From: Sphingomonas cavernae
GTDB taxonomy: Bacteria > Pseudomonadota > Alphaproteobacteria > Sphingomonadales > Sphingomonadaceae
Assembly (NCBI RefSeq): GCF_003590775.1
Contig: NZ_QYUM01000002.1
Span: forward strand, 930,001 to 994,000
DNA: 64,000 nt
Direction: 5' to 3'
Positions 41,570 to 50,971 of this stretch are shown here, piece by piece. The notes under the pieces are model-generated. The model ran no database searches. It had not been told where the DNA came from and saw only the letters and a program-made list of their open reading frames with translations. Numbering within the stretch: the first letter of the stretch is position 1; each line of letters begins with the position of its first letter. Both the position numbers and the translations under genes were made by a program.

Positions 41570-43147
41570 ATGAAGATCAATTTCTCGCGGATGGCCGCGC
41601 AGCTTGTGCGTCGCTATGGGGACAAGGACGCGCTGATCAACATCGAGCGCAACCGTCGCTACACATTTTGCGAACTGCATCTGCTCACCAATCGCATCGT
41701 GAACATGATGCGCCACCGACTAGGCCTTCAGCGCGGAACCTCTTATCTCTGCCTTCTCGAAAACGACAACCTGTCGCTTCTCCATGCCTGGACCGTGCTG
41801 AAGGGCGATGCAGCGGCCGCCTGGACCAACTTTCATGATTCCTACGACGAGCATCTCTGGCAGATAGACTGGATCGGTCCCAAGGTGGCGTTCCTCGAGA
41901 CGGCGCTGATCGAACGCTATCATGAAGCGCTCAACAGCCGCGGAATCACCATTGTGTGCATGGATCCGCTGCTCGAGCCTCGCGAGAATGTGCACTATTT
42001 CTGGGATTTGCTTGACGGCGTCGCGGCAACCGATCCCGATGTGGAGAATGACGCGCACAAAGACATCCTGATCTATCGCTTCACCGGCGGCACGACCGGC
42101 CGGGGCAAGTGCGCGCAATATACGACCGACATCTGGCTTGCGTGCCGCGATTCCTTCTTTGCCGATGCCGACGGGCCGCACGACGACAGGACGCGCGCTC
42201 TCCAGATGGCGCCTCTAAGCCACGGTGCGGCGCTTGGCGTGCTACCGCTCTTCTTCCGCGGCGGATGCCTGCTCACGCAGAACACTCCCAATCTCGTCGA
42301 GTGGTGCCGCAATATCGAGGCCGAGCGAGCGACCATGTCGACGCTCGTGCCGACCATGCTCTACCGCCTGCTCGAGCTGGAAGAAGCAAAGGCACACGAC
42401 CTCTCGACGCTCAGCACTATTTATTACGGCGCCGCGCCCATCAGTGCGTCGAAGCTCGCCATGCTGCAAGAGCGCTTCGGCAACATCTTCATCCAGGTCT
42501 ATGGCGCGACCGAGTGCTTCCAGCCGGTCGCGAAGCTCGGCAAGGCCGATCACCTGCCGGGTCCCGACGGCGATCTTGGCCATCTGGCCTCCGCGGGACG
42601 GATCGCGCCGGGCGTCGAGGTCATCATCGCGGACGATGACGGCAATGAGTTGCCCGACGGCGAGGTCGGCGAGGTCTGGATGCGCGCGCGCACCACGATT
42701 TCTGGCTATTACCGCAACCCCGAAGGCACCGCGGAGGAGTTTCACAACGGCTTCTGGAAATCGGGCGACCTCGGCTATCGCGACGAGAAGGGGTTTCTCT
42801 ATATCGTCGACCGCAAGAAGGACATGATCATCACCGGCGGTTTCAACGTCTACGCGATCGAGGTGGAGGACGCGATCAATTCGCACCCTGCGGTTGTCAT
42901 GTCGGCGGTCGTGGGCATTCCCCACGACCAGTGGGGCGAAGCCGTGCATGCCGAAGTCATCCTCAAACCCGATGTCGACGCGTCGGCCGAGCAACTTATC
43001 GAACACGTCAAGCAGCGACTGGGCAAGCACAAGGCGCCCAAATCGGTCAGCTTTGTGAACACTCTTCCGCTCAGCGCGGCGCACAAGGTGCTGCGGCGCA
43101 TCGTCCGCGACAAATACTGGACCGAGTGCGCGCGCCGCGTCGGGTGA
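41570..43147 (+). CDS. Acyl-CoA synthetase (AMP-forming)
   Basis: 525 aa. The P-loop YRFTGGTTGRGKCAQYTT (~168-185), the adenylate motif QVYGATE and the hinge/C-terminal YIVDRKKDMIITGGFNVYAI (~425-444) are all present. The catalytic Lys is in the last KHKAPKSVSFV region. It activates a carboxylic acid to its CoA thioester with ATP. It is the likely entry enzyme for the acid formed from the desulfated alcohol. It is divergent from the 40445-35801 operon. Confidence 0.93.
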   Translation: MKINFSRMAAQLVRRYGDKDALINIERNRRYTFCELHLLTNRIVNMMRHRLGLQRGTSYLCLLENDNLSLLHAWTVLKGDAAAAWTNFHDSYDEHLWQIDWIGPKVAFLETALIERYHEALNSRGITIVCMDPLLEPRENVHYFWDLLDGVAATDPDVENDAHKDILIYRFTGGTTGRGKCAQYTTDIWLACRDSFFADADGPHDDRTRALQMAPLSHGAALGVLPLFFRGGCLLTQNTPNLVEWCRNIEAERATMSTLVPTMLYRLLELEEAKAHDLSTLSTIYYGAAPISASKLAMLQERFGNIFIQVYGATECFQPVAKLGKADHLPGPDGDLGHLASAGRIAPGVEVIIADDDGNELPDGEVGEVWMRARTTISGYYRNPEGTAEEFHNGFWKSGDLGYRDEKGFLYIVDRKKDMIITGGFNVYAIEVEDAINSHPAVVMSAVVGIPHDQWGEAVHAEVILKPDVDASAEQLIEHVKQRLGKHKAPKSVSFVNTLPLSAAHKVLRRIVRDKYWTECARRVG

Positions 43148-43462
43148 CGTGCACGAAGAACGGCACGGGTGCCCCGTGCGCGCTGATTCCTCAACCGATG
43201 TGCACGGCCAACCCCTACGTCGTCCGCGAGCCGAAAGATCGCTTCCCAGACGCAGGGAACGAAGTGGAACGGCGGAAACGTGCGCTTAGCGAAAATGTCT
43301 CACTCCTCAAATGAGCGACAACCATTCGGGCGCCATGTCCCAAAACCGGCCTGTCCGACTTAGCGGACTTGCGGCGGCTAAACGCAGCTAAATTAACATG
43401 GCAGCTATCGTGCCTCGGGCGCCTGAAACCAGACAGTCGGGACTGTCCCACAAATCCACCCT
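43148..43462. other. 315-nt intergenic region, no gene seen
   Basis: Between the acyl-CoA synthetase gene and the fragment beside tRNA-Ser. No RNA, repeat or coding signal was recognised. Confidence 0.4.
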
Positions 43463-43717
43463 TCAGCGGACAAACCGCCCCCGGAGATCGCGAACAAGTG
43501 CATCCATCAGTATTTCGCCGCCGAACGCCGGATCCAGACCCCAGATCCGCTGGGCCCGATACAGGCCAAACAATACCAGCCACAAATCCAGTGCATCGCT
43601 TGTCCAGAGACCAGTGTCAGCCGTCTTGCGCGCAACCTCCATGGTAAAGGCCTGCAGATCCTCGATCCCGAGCCGCGCGGCGAGATCATAGCCGTCGATC
43701 AGATGCGCGAGGTGCAC
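43463..43717 (-). pseudogene. Possible gene remnant downstream of tRNA-Ser
   Basis: A protein-like frame runs out of the tRNA 3' side without a normal start. The first plausible start is a GTG at 43717, giving 84 aa. The end reads TSDALDLWLVLFGLYRAQRI and AFGGEILMDALVRDLRGRF, which looks like real coding sequence, but there is no family match. The open frame upstream crosses the tRNA, so it cannot all be a gene. It may be the 3' part of a gene lost by recombination at the tRNA, or a small true gene. Confidence 0.35.
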
Positions 43718-43793
43718 GGACTCTTCCCACGCCAGCGCAGAACTGCGCGGGAAATTGCAAATTATCGTTCTATATAAAATACTTAAGAATGTG

Positions 43794-43884
43794 TGGCGGA
43801 GCGGGAGGGATTCGAACCCTCGATACGGTTTTGCCGTATACTCACTTTCCAGGCGAGCGCCTTCGACCACTCGGCCACCGCTCC
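43794..43884 (-). tRNA. tRNA-Ser(GGA)
   Basis: 91 nt including an encoded CCA. The acceptor stem is GGAGCGG pairing with CCGCTCC, with discriminator G. The D-arm begins GCCGAGTGG, the anticodon loop CTGGAAA gives anticodon GGA, and the T-arm is GGGTTCGAATCCC. There is a long variable arm (TATACGG...CCGTAT) as expected for tRNA-Ser. It reads UCC and UCU codons. Confidence 0.96.
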
Positions 43885-44090
43885 GCATGCTCTGGATGGT
43901 GAAGCCCCTATCGCGCACTGGCGCGCGACGCAACCTGATCGTTGCAGTCGGGCTCCGGCCGATAATCCACACCATCGATCGGCTGCAGCGCCTTGTCGCG
44001 GTTGCAAGGTGGTGTGCAATCTGATGGGATCACAATATAGGGCTGCGCGTTACCATCGCCATCCGGCTCAGCGGGAAGCCAAAGTTTATC

Positions 44091-44570
44091 ATGTCCAGCC
44101 GTCTCCTGTGCGCCTTGGCGCTCTCCGCCTCACCCCTCGCTGCGCAGCAAGGAAGCATTCGCCCCATCGACCTGCCACCCAGCCTTCCCGCGCGGGCGCC
44201 CGCCCCGTCGCCGCAAGCGGAGCCGGCCGCCCCCCCTGCCGAAGCCGCCGCGCAGTCCACCATAGAAGCGCCGGATGTGGATACAGCCGCCTCGATCGCG
44301 ATTGACGCGATGGCGGCCGAGATCGCCGAGCGGAAACGCACCGCCGAACTCAACGCCACACTCGCCCAGGCTGCGCAGGATCAACGTCGCGCGGCCGAAG
44401 ATGCGCGCGCCCAGGCCGCACGCGAGGCGGAGGCGCAGCATGAGGCGGCGCTGACCCGGCACGACCGGGCCGTAGCCGAGCGCGACCAGCAACATGCCGC
44501 CGCATTGGCCGAATGGCGCCGGCGTGTCGAGGCATGCAAGGCCGGAGACCGCGCCGCCTGCGCCCAATAG
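44091..44570 (+). CDS. Exported Ala-rich coiled-coil protein of unknown function
   Basis: 159 aa. A signal peptide ends at PLAAQQ (~19). A Pro/Ala-rich stretch (~25-60) follows, then a long charged helix (~75-150) with heptad-like Ala/Glu/Arg/Gln (AERDQQHAAALAEWRRRVEA). The C-terminus CKAGDRAACAQ has two Cys that could form a disulfide. There is no known domain. It is followed by the cyclophilin gene after ~90 nt. Confidence 0.7.
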   Translation: MSSRLLCALALSASPLAAQQGSIRPIDLPPSLPARAPAPSPQAEPAAPPAEAAAQSTIEAPDVDTAASIAIDAMAAEIAERKRTAELNATLAQAAQDQRRAAEDARAQAAREAEAQHEAALTRHDRAVAERDQQHAAALAEWRRRVEACKAGDRAACAQ

Positions 44571-44660
44571 CGGCGCTGACACGCCGGCGAAGAAGCGCGC
44601 CGTATCTCGGAAAATTCGTCCCTTTTCATTTGGGTTTCCGGCGCTAATCTCCCGTCCTCA

Positions 44661-45548
44661 ATGATAAAGGTCGCCCTGCTCGCTGCCGCAGCACTCGCTC
44701 CCGTTGCCTGGTTCGCGCTCGCGCCCGGCGACACGCCCGCCCCCAGCCCTGCCGAGATCGCGGCGGGCGCGCCGGCCGCCGACTGGATAGACATCCCCGA
44801 AAGCGATTTGCTGCTGATGGATACTGCCGAGGGCGGTCGCGTCGTCATTCAGCTCGCGCCCGATTTCGCCCCCGTCCATGTCGGCAATATCCGAAAAATC
44901 GCAGCCGCGCGCTGGTGGGATGGCACAAGCATCAACCGGGTGCAGGACAATTATGTGGTGCAATGGGGCGATGCGACCGAGAAGAAGGCGCTGCCTCAGG
45001 GCGTCGTCGCGAAGCCCGCCGAGGAATATGTTCGCAGCCAGAAAGGGCTTTCGCCCAACTGGATCGAATGGCCCGATCCCTATGCGAAACAGACCGGCTT
45101 CTGGAAGGGCTGGCCGATCGGCGGCAATGGCGAAAATGTCTGGCTCACGCATTGCTACGGCATGGTCGGCGTCGGCCGAAACCTCGCTCCCGACACGGGA
45201 TCGGGCGCCGAACTCTATGCGGTCATCGGCCAGGCGCCGCGCCATCTCGACCGCAATATCGCCCTGGTCGGCCGCGTGATCGAGGGAATGGAGTTTCTGG
45301 CGTCGCGCCCGCGCGGGACGGGCGATCTCGGCTTTTACACGGACCCCGCCCAGCGGATTGCGATCGGCAGCATAAAGCCAATGTCGGAAGCGGAGCCCGG
45401 TGCGAAATCGCGCCACCAATATCTGTCGTCAGGGAGCTTTCGCGCCTATCGCGACGCGCGCGCCAACCGGCGCGACCCGTTCTTCAACGTCCCGGCGGGC
45501 GGTGCTGACGTCTGCAACATCCCGGTGCCCATCCGAAGAGCGCCGTGA
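44661..45548 (+). CDS. Periplasmic cyclophilin-type peptidyl-prolyl isomerase
   Basis: 295 aa with an N-terminal hydrophobic signal or anchor ([18 protein letters not shown]). The cyclophilin fold starts with [20 protein letters not shown] (~53-72) and [17 protein letters not shown] (~88-104), where canonical FHRVxxxFxxQGGD is changed to [14 protein letters not shown]. It is longer than minimal cyclophilins and has an insertion with [16 protein letters not shown]. Isomerase activity may be reduced. It is convergent with the retropepsin gene. Confidence 0.88.
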   Translation: MIKVALLAAAALAPVAWFALAPGDTPAPSPAEIAAGAPAADWIDIPESDLLLMDTAEGGRVVIQLAPDFAPVHVGNIRKIAAARWWDGTSINRVQDNYVVQWGDATEKKALPQGVVAKPAEEYVRSQKGLSPNWIEWPDPYAKQTGFWKGWPIGGNGENVWLTHCYGMVGVGRNLAPDTGSGAELYAVIGQAPRHLDRNIALVGRVIEGMEFLASRPRGTGDLGFYTDPAQRIAIGSIKPMSEAEPGAKSRHQYLSSGSFRAYRDARANRRDPFFNVPAGGADVCNIPVPIRRAP

Positions 45549-45581
45549 TTATGTTGTGGGAGCGGACGCGAAAGGGCTGAA

Positions 45582-46124
45582 TCAGCGCAGCCGCATCTCG
45601 CCTTCGGTGATTTCCACCTTGGCGACGCGCGCAAGAAAACTCTGGCCGAGCAGCGATACGCCCAGGTCGTTCTCCGCCACCATCGCCTCGACATTGGTTG
45701 CGGAGACGGGACCGATCGCCAACCGGTCGAGCATCACGGGTTTCAGCCTGACCTCGCCGTTCGCGGACATTGCGCGCGCGGTGAACTCGCCCGGCTGCGC
45801 GCCGATTCCCGCCTTTTGGGCGTCGGCGCGCGTCAGCACGACCGCGCTTGCGCCCGAATCCACCAGGAAGCGCACAATCGCGCCATTGACCTGCGCCTCG
45901 GCATAGAAATGGCGATCCGGCGCACGCTGAAGGACCACTTCGGCGCTTCCGTTGCCCGCCCGCTCGACGCGTGGTTGTGCCACATCGGCGGCGGCATTCT
46001 CGGCAACGACATTGGCGGCCTGGCCGGGCTGGCCGGGTCTTAGCGCGGGCGTCGTCGGCCCACCGGGCATCAGCGCGAGCAATGCGATCGCGCCGAGGCA
46101 GATCAGGAAAACCAGCCGCATCAT
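45582..46124 (-). CDS. Retropepsin-like aspartic protease, membrane-anchored
   Basis: 180 aa from the ATG at 46124, with AGGGGG upstream. The N-terminal membrane helix is MRLVFLICLGAIALLALM. Residues ~85-175 form a clan AA retropepsin-type fold with the catalytic motif RFLVDSGASAVVLTRADA (Asp-Ser-Gly) and a later NDLGVSLLGQSFLARVAKVE. It matches the TIGR02281 family. Such proteins are thought to dimerise like viral proteases; the substrate is unknown. Confidence 0.9.
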   Translation of the reverse strand: MMRLVFLICLGAIALLALMPGGPTTPALRPGQPGQAANVVAENAAADVAQPRVERAGNGSAEVVLQRAPDRHFYAEAQVNGAIVRFLVDSGASAVVLTRADAQKAGIGAQPGEFTARAMSANGEVRLKPVMLDRLAIGPVSATNVEAMVAENDLGVSLLGQSFLARVAKVEITEGEMRLR

Positions 46125-46301
46125 GTCGCAACCCCCTGCGTACCCCTTTGCCGCCAGCCCTTTTCCCGCTGATCGACGCGTGCAGTTCATGCCCGCAAAG
46201 CGGGGCCGCTTCAAGCAAGCCGCGACGAGTTGAATCGCAGTGGCGGCGGGCGCAGCCTCCAACCGAGCACATGATGGGGGTTTCTTTTGTCGCCAGCACG
46301 C

Positions 46302-48293
46302 TCAGCGCGCGGCACCAGCCACCGTAAGGCGCAATGCGTGCGGCGGCGTGGAACGAAGGGGCGGAGACAATCGCTGCTCGGCGTGCCACGCCTGGAACAT
46401 CAGAATATCCCACAAGCAGAAATGCCAGCGGCGCTTGCCCGAACGATGCTCGGACCAGATGCGACTGACCTGATCGGCGTCGAAAAAGCCCTCCTCGCGC
46501 AAGCGGTGCGGTTCAAGCAACGCCTCGGCCCATTCGCTGAGTGGACCCGAGAGCCAGTCCGCCAGCGGGAGCCCGAAGCCCTTCTTCGGGCGATCCACCA
46601 GCGCTTCGGGAATGTGGCGATGGAGCACCTGACGCAATATATGCTTGCCGCGCCCGTCCTTCACCTTTGCGGACATGGGCAAGCGCCAGGCGAACTCGAC
46701 GACGCGGTGATCCAGAAAAGGCACGCGTGCCTCAAGGCTTACCGCCATACTGGCGCGGTCCACCTTGGCCAGAATGTCATCGGGCAGATATATCAGCGTA
46801 TCCAGATACATCATCTGCTGCCGGAGATCTGTGAACAGGGGCGGAGCGTCGACCTGACTTTCGACGTGCGCGTCCGTCGCAAGCAGACCGGTAGGCTTTC
46901 CGATCGACATGAAATCGCGGTAGAAAGCGCCGTTGGAATCGGCGCGGAAGAGGCTGCCGAGTTTCGAAAGCCGGTCGGCAGGCGCCAACCGCCGCAGGTG
47001 CTGCGGCAGGACACGCTCGGCCGCACCGACCATGCCTTGCAGAAGTCCATCCTGAAGCGACCGGCCGACCATGCTTCGTAGTGACAGGGGAATATGGCCA
47101 AGCGACTGCCGCACGCGGGTTGCACGATGATAGCGCGCATAGCCGGCAAATAACTCGTCCCCGCCGTCGCCGGAAAGGCTGACCGTGACATGGTTGCGCG
47201 TCAATTTGCTGACCAGATAGGTCGGAATCTGCGAGGGATCGGCGAAGGGCTCGTCCCAGATCGTCGGAAGTTGTGGGATGACGGCAAGCGCGTCACCGGC
47301 CGTGACGTACATTTCGCAATGATCGGTGCCCAGATGCTCGGCCACCGCACGCGCGTACGGTGCCTCATCGAAACGTCCGTCATCGAACCCGATCGAAAAT
47401 GTCCGCACCGGGCGCGACGATACCGATTGCATCAGCGCCACAATCGTCGAACTGTCTATTCCGCCCGACAGGAAGGCGCCCAGCGGAACGTCCGCCTCCA
47501 TCCTCTGCGCGACGGCGTTGCACAGCAGCGCTTCCAGTTCGTCTACCAGACCGGGATGGTCATCTCGCGGGCTCGCGACGCCCGACATCGCGATATCAGT
47601 GAAATTCCAGTAGCATATGGGATCGCTCACCGATGCGCCATTGTCCCTGACGACGATATAGTGCGCGGCGGGCAGCTTGCGAATGCCTCGCCAGATGCTG
47701 TGCGGCGCCGGCACATAGCTGTGGCGCATGAACAGTGCCAATGCGGCCTGGTCAACGACCGGTTCAAACGCCGGGTGCGCCGCGATCGCCTTGAGTTCCG
47801 AGGCGAACAGAAACGCCCCTTTGCCCTGCCCATAATAGAGCGGTTTCTCCCCCATGCGGTCACGCGCCAGATACAGTGCGCGCAGTTCCCTGTCCCAAAG
47901 CGCAAAGGCGAACATGCCGTTGAAACGACTGAGCGCGCCTTCGACGCCCCATCGTTCGAAGGCGGCAAGCATCACTTCGGTGTCGGAGTGTCCTTTCCAG
48001 CGCGGTGCGGCACCCATGGCTTCGAGTTCCGCGCGCAAGGCCGAGTGATTGTAGATTTCGCCGTTATAGACGATCACATATCGTTTCGTGGCCGATATCA
48101 TTGGCTGATGGCCTGCTGGCGAGAGATCGATGATCGACAGCCGCCGGTGCCCCAACGCCAATTGGGCGGCCGGATCTATCCATGCACCCGTATCATCGGG
48201 GCCCCGGTGCGCGATGACATCGGTCATCGCTGCGAGCATCGCGGATATGCCGCTTGACGAAGACGGATCGAAGAACCCGGCTATGCCGCACAT
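46302..48293 (-). CDS. asnB: Asparagine synthase (glutamine-hydrolysing), exopolysaccharide-locus type
   Basis: 663 aa. The N-terminal glutaminase has Cys2 as nucleophile (MCGIAGFF), with RGPDDTG and YNGEIYNH. The C-terminal synthetase has the ATP motif SGGIDSSTIVALM (~265-277) and KVDRASMAVSLEARVPFLDH. Homologues often sit in sphingomonad and exosortase-associated polysaccharide clusters, where they may amidate a sugar acid or other carboxyl instead of Asp. The gene is on the same strand and 73 nt after the tyrosine kinase gene. Confidence 0.9.
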   Translation of the reverse strand: MCGIAGFFDPSSSSGISAMLAAMTDVIAHRGPDDTGAWIDPAAQLALGHRRLSIIDLSPAGHQPMISATKRYVIVYNGEIYNHSALRAELEAMGAAPRWKGHSDTEVMLAAFERWGVEGALSRFNGMFAFALWDRELRALYLARDRMGEKPLYYGQGKGAFLFASELKAIAAHPAFEPVVDQAALALFMRHSYVPAPHSIWRGIRKLPAAHYIVVRDNGASVSDPICYWNFTDIAMSGVASPRDDHPGLVDELEALLCNAVAQRMEADVPLGAFLSGGIDSSTIVALMQSVSSRPVRTFSIGFDDGRFDEAPYARAVAEHLGTDHCEMYVTAGDALAVIPQLPTIWDEPFADPSQIPTYLVSKLTRNHVTVSLSGDGGDELFAGYARYHRATRVRQSLGHIPLSLRSMVGRSLQDGLLQGMVGAAERVLPQHLRRLAPADRLSKLGSLFRADSNGAFYRDFMSIGKPTGLLATDAHVESQVDAPPLFTDLRQQMMYLDTLIYLPDDILAKVDRASMAVSLEARVPFLDHRVVEFAWRLPMSAKVKDGRGKHILRQVLHRHIPEALVDRPKKGFGLPLADWLSGPLSEWAEALLEPHRLREEGFFDADQVSRIWSEHRSGKRRWHFCLWDILMFQAWHAEQRLSPPLRSTPPHALRLTVAGAAR

Positions 48294-48366
48294 CGATCGT
48301 CACCCCTTCCACTCGAGCCGGCCGCCCTAAATGGACGGTCGGTCGCAAACCTGGCTTCCATGCCGT

Positions 48367-50736
48367 TCAATCGGCGTCTCTCCCGAAGATGCGTCGAACC
48401 GCTCCGGTGAGAGACGCAGCCCCGGGAAGGCGCCCGAGAACGCTTTTGAAGCCGTTTTTCGGCACAACGGCGCCCCCGTCGGAGCGATAATATTCCTGAT
48501 ATCGGGCATAATAGTGGATCGCGTCGCCATAGCTGCGGCGCGCATGCTCGCCATAGTCTACCCGGTTGAGCACCACGCCCGTGATATCGTCGCCAAAAAT
48601 GTCGACCGCGACGCGCGCTGCCTCGGGATGCGACCGTCCCCAGTCGAGCACCAATATCGTCGCATCGGCAATGCCCGACAGAATCTTGGCGTCGAGCACT
48701 GGGAGGATCGGCGGGGCGTCAAGGACGATGAGGTCGAACCGTTCGCGTAGTTGCCTGACCATTTCCTCCAGCCGCGGCGAGGAGATCAACGCGCTCGCGT
48801 CCGCCACCGAGTGATTGACCCCGATCTGCACGAAATGGCCAAGCCGCGCGTCGGGGACAAGCACCTCGTCCAGCCCGGCGCGGTTGCTCAGATACGCGAC
48901 CATATCGGGGGTTTCCGCCTCGTCGCCGGGAACATGCGCGGTCCCGGGCTGCCGCAGATCAACGTCGACCGAAACCGCCCTGTGCCCGAGCGCGCTGGCG
49001 GCCGCAGCAAGACCCGCCGCGACCGTGGTCTTGCCCTCGTTCACCAAAGGCGACGTGACGACGACGACCATCGACCCCGTCTTGCCCACGCGTGCGAGCA
49101 GCTCGATATACAGGTTGCGCAGCGCCTCCGGAAACACCGAACCCGGGCGCTCGGCGATGAGCGAATGGGGCGCGAAAAGCGCCTTCGGGCCGAAGACGTT
49201 GGGCACCATCGCCAATGTCGGCAGGCCGAGCGCGCGCTCCACCTGCGTCGCGGTACGCAGACGATTATCCACATTCTCGGCCACCAGCGCGAGGATGATG
49301 CCGAGAATTGCGCCGCCGATAAGCGCGACCGCCAATGTCCGCTTGGGCTCGGGATGGCTCGGCAAGGTCGGTACTGGTGCGGTCGAGATGATCCGCATGT
49401 CGGGACGGGCCTCTTCGGGCTTGGCCATGAGCTCCTTCAACTGGGTGAGCAAGCTCAGATAGAGCTGATGGCTCGTGTCCGCTTCCCGCTGAAGCTCCTT
49501 CAGGTTTACCACCTGACCCATTTCGCGCGAATTCGAAGCGCGCAGCGCGCCAAGATCGCCTGCCAGTGCTCCCATCCGCGCGGCATCCGCGCGGCTGTCG
49601 ATCGCGGCGGTCCGCGTCGACGCGATCGTGGCGCGCGCTGTCTCCTCGACTATGCGCCCACGAACGTCGGAGAGCTGAGCCGTCACCTTGGCGAGGTCGG
49701 GATGCCCGGGACCATAGAAGCTCGAAAGATCCGCGGCCTTGGCGGCCAGCGTCGCCTCCTGCCCTTTCAGCTCGTTGAGCACGGGCGAGCTGGCGATCGT
49801 GCTTGACGCGCTTGCCACGCCGCTTGCGCGACTGCCCGTCAGTGCGCTCGCCGCCTTGGCCTCCGAAAGGGCGCCCGCGATGCGGGTCAGGAGCGAATTG
49901 TTGATCTCTTCAGGGCGCGCCGCGAACAGGTTGTTTGCGCGCATATAGCCCGCGACCGCCGAATCCTCCGATTCCAGCTTCGCGCGCAGATCTCCGACGC
50001 GCTGCGTCAGATCAGCAATCGCACGCTTGCGCGAGTTGCGCTCTTCCGAGCGTTGCGATTCGATGTGCGTCTGAACGATGCGATTGGCGAGGTGGCTCGC
50101 CTTGTAGGGATCGTCAGAATTGACCGCGACGTCGATCAGATGCGATCGCCCGAGCCGTGTCACCGCCGTGCGACCCATCAGGCGGTCGGTTACCTCTTCC
50201 AGCCTGGCCTTCTCGGCAGCCGCGTTGACGTCCTTTGCGCTCATCTCCGCCAGCAGCGTGCTGTCCTCGAGCTTGGGCGGAGCGGGTTGCAGGCCGATGC
50301 GTTGCATCAGGCTGAGCCCCCGTTCGGGCGCGCTCGCAAACTCAGGATCTTCGACAAGATCGGCGTTGCGGACGACACGCCTTGCCAGCGCACGCGATTG
50401 CAGCAGTTCCATCCGCGTGGAAATCCGCAGTTCCTCGTCAGGTGTGGCGACGACGGTTGCCGCCTGCACATCCGCAACCTCTTTTTCGGGCTGAACCATG
50501 ACGACCGCGGAGCTGGTGTATATGGGCTTGGTCAGCGCCAGCATGAGCACGGTCAGCGCAAGCACCCCGAGAATGGCGCCAATGAGCAGCGAACGATGGC
50601 GCATCATGATACGCCAGATTTCGATCATGCCGACATAGGCCGCCTCGGATTTCGAGTTCGGGCGCCATGGCTCCGAAACTGCAACACCTCTCAGCGCTTG
50701 CGGCTCAACTATGCGGACGATCTTTCCATCCGTCAT
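48367..50736 (-). CDS. Polysaccharide co-polymerase / BY-type tyrosine autokinase (Wzc-like)
   Basis: 789 aa. The Wzz-like chain-length region has a membrane helix at ~50-70 (LLIGAILGVLALTVLMLALT), a long coiled-coil periplasmic part and a second helix (LAVALIGGAILGIILALVAE). The cytoplasmic kinase has Walker A TSPLVNEGKTTVAAG, Walker A' VSVDVDLRQP and Walker B LIVLDAPPI. The C-terminal tyrosine cluster is YYARYQEYY. It controls polymer length and export in Wzx/Wzy-type pathways. Its presence supports a Wzy-dependent exopolysaccharide locus. Confidence 0.93.
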   Translation of the reverse strand: MTDGKIVRIVEPQALRGVAVSEPWRPNSKSEAAYVGMIEIWRIMMRHRSLLIGAILGVLALTVLMLALTKPIYTSSAVVMVQPEKEVADVQAATVVATPDEELRISTRMELLQSRALARRVVRNADLVEDPEFASAPERGLSLMQRIGLQPAPPKLEDSTLLAEMSAKDVNAAAEKARLEEVTDRLMGRTAVTRLGRSHLIDVAVNSDDPYKASHLANRIVQTHIESQRSEERNSRKRAIADLTQRVGDLRAKLESEDSAVAGYMRANNLFAARPEEINNSLLTRIAGALSEAKAASALTGSRASGVASASSTIASSPVLNELKGQEATLAAKAADLSSFYGPGHPDLAKVTAQLSDVRGRIVEETARATIASTRTAAIDSRADAARMGALAGDLGALRASNSREMGQVVNLKELQREADTSHQLYLSLLTQLKELMAKPEEARPDMRIISTAPVPTLPSHPEPKRTLAVALIGGAILGIILALVAENVDNRLRTATQVERALGLPTLAMVPNVFGPKALFAPHSLIAERPGSVFPEALRNLYIELLARVGKTGSMVVVVTSPLVNEGKTTVAAGLAAAASALGHRAVSVDVDLRQPGTAHVPGDEAETPDMVAYLSNRAGLDEVLVPDARLGHFVQIGVNHSVADASALISSPRLEEMVRQLRERFDLIVLDAPPILPVLDAKILSGIADATILVLDWGRSHPEAARVAVDIFGDDITGVVLNRVDYGEHARRSYGDAIHYYARYQEYYRSDGGAVVPKNGFKSVLGRLPGAASLTGAVRRIFGRDAD

Positions 50737-50971
50737 TCTTCATCCCCCGCGGTTCAAATGGTCGGGGTACCGCTCCGTCTCCGGCTTCCCGGCATGGCAC
50801 CGATCAGACATTCTATGTTAGTCCAACAGCTTCGCCAGCGATCAAAATGATAAGCGCCCAACCCAGGAGATTAGCGCGGCGATGTCCAAATCCCCATTGG
50901 AAGTAGCCGGGCGGGCATCGGGCTAGCCGCGGGGGCGTCGGTAGACGCATCCCCGCAACTCGACGGCATCC

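Noticed and set aside
43463-43975. A 170-codon minus-strand gene
   Set aside because: Its first part is tRNA-Ser read as protein; only the last ~84 codons could be coding.
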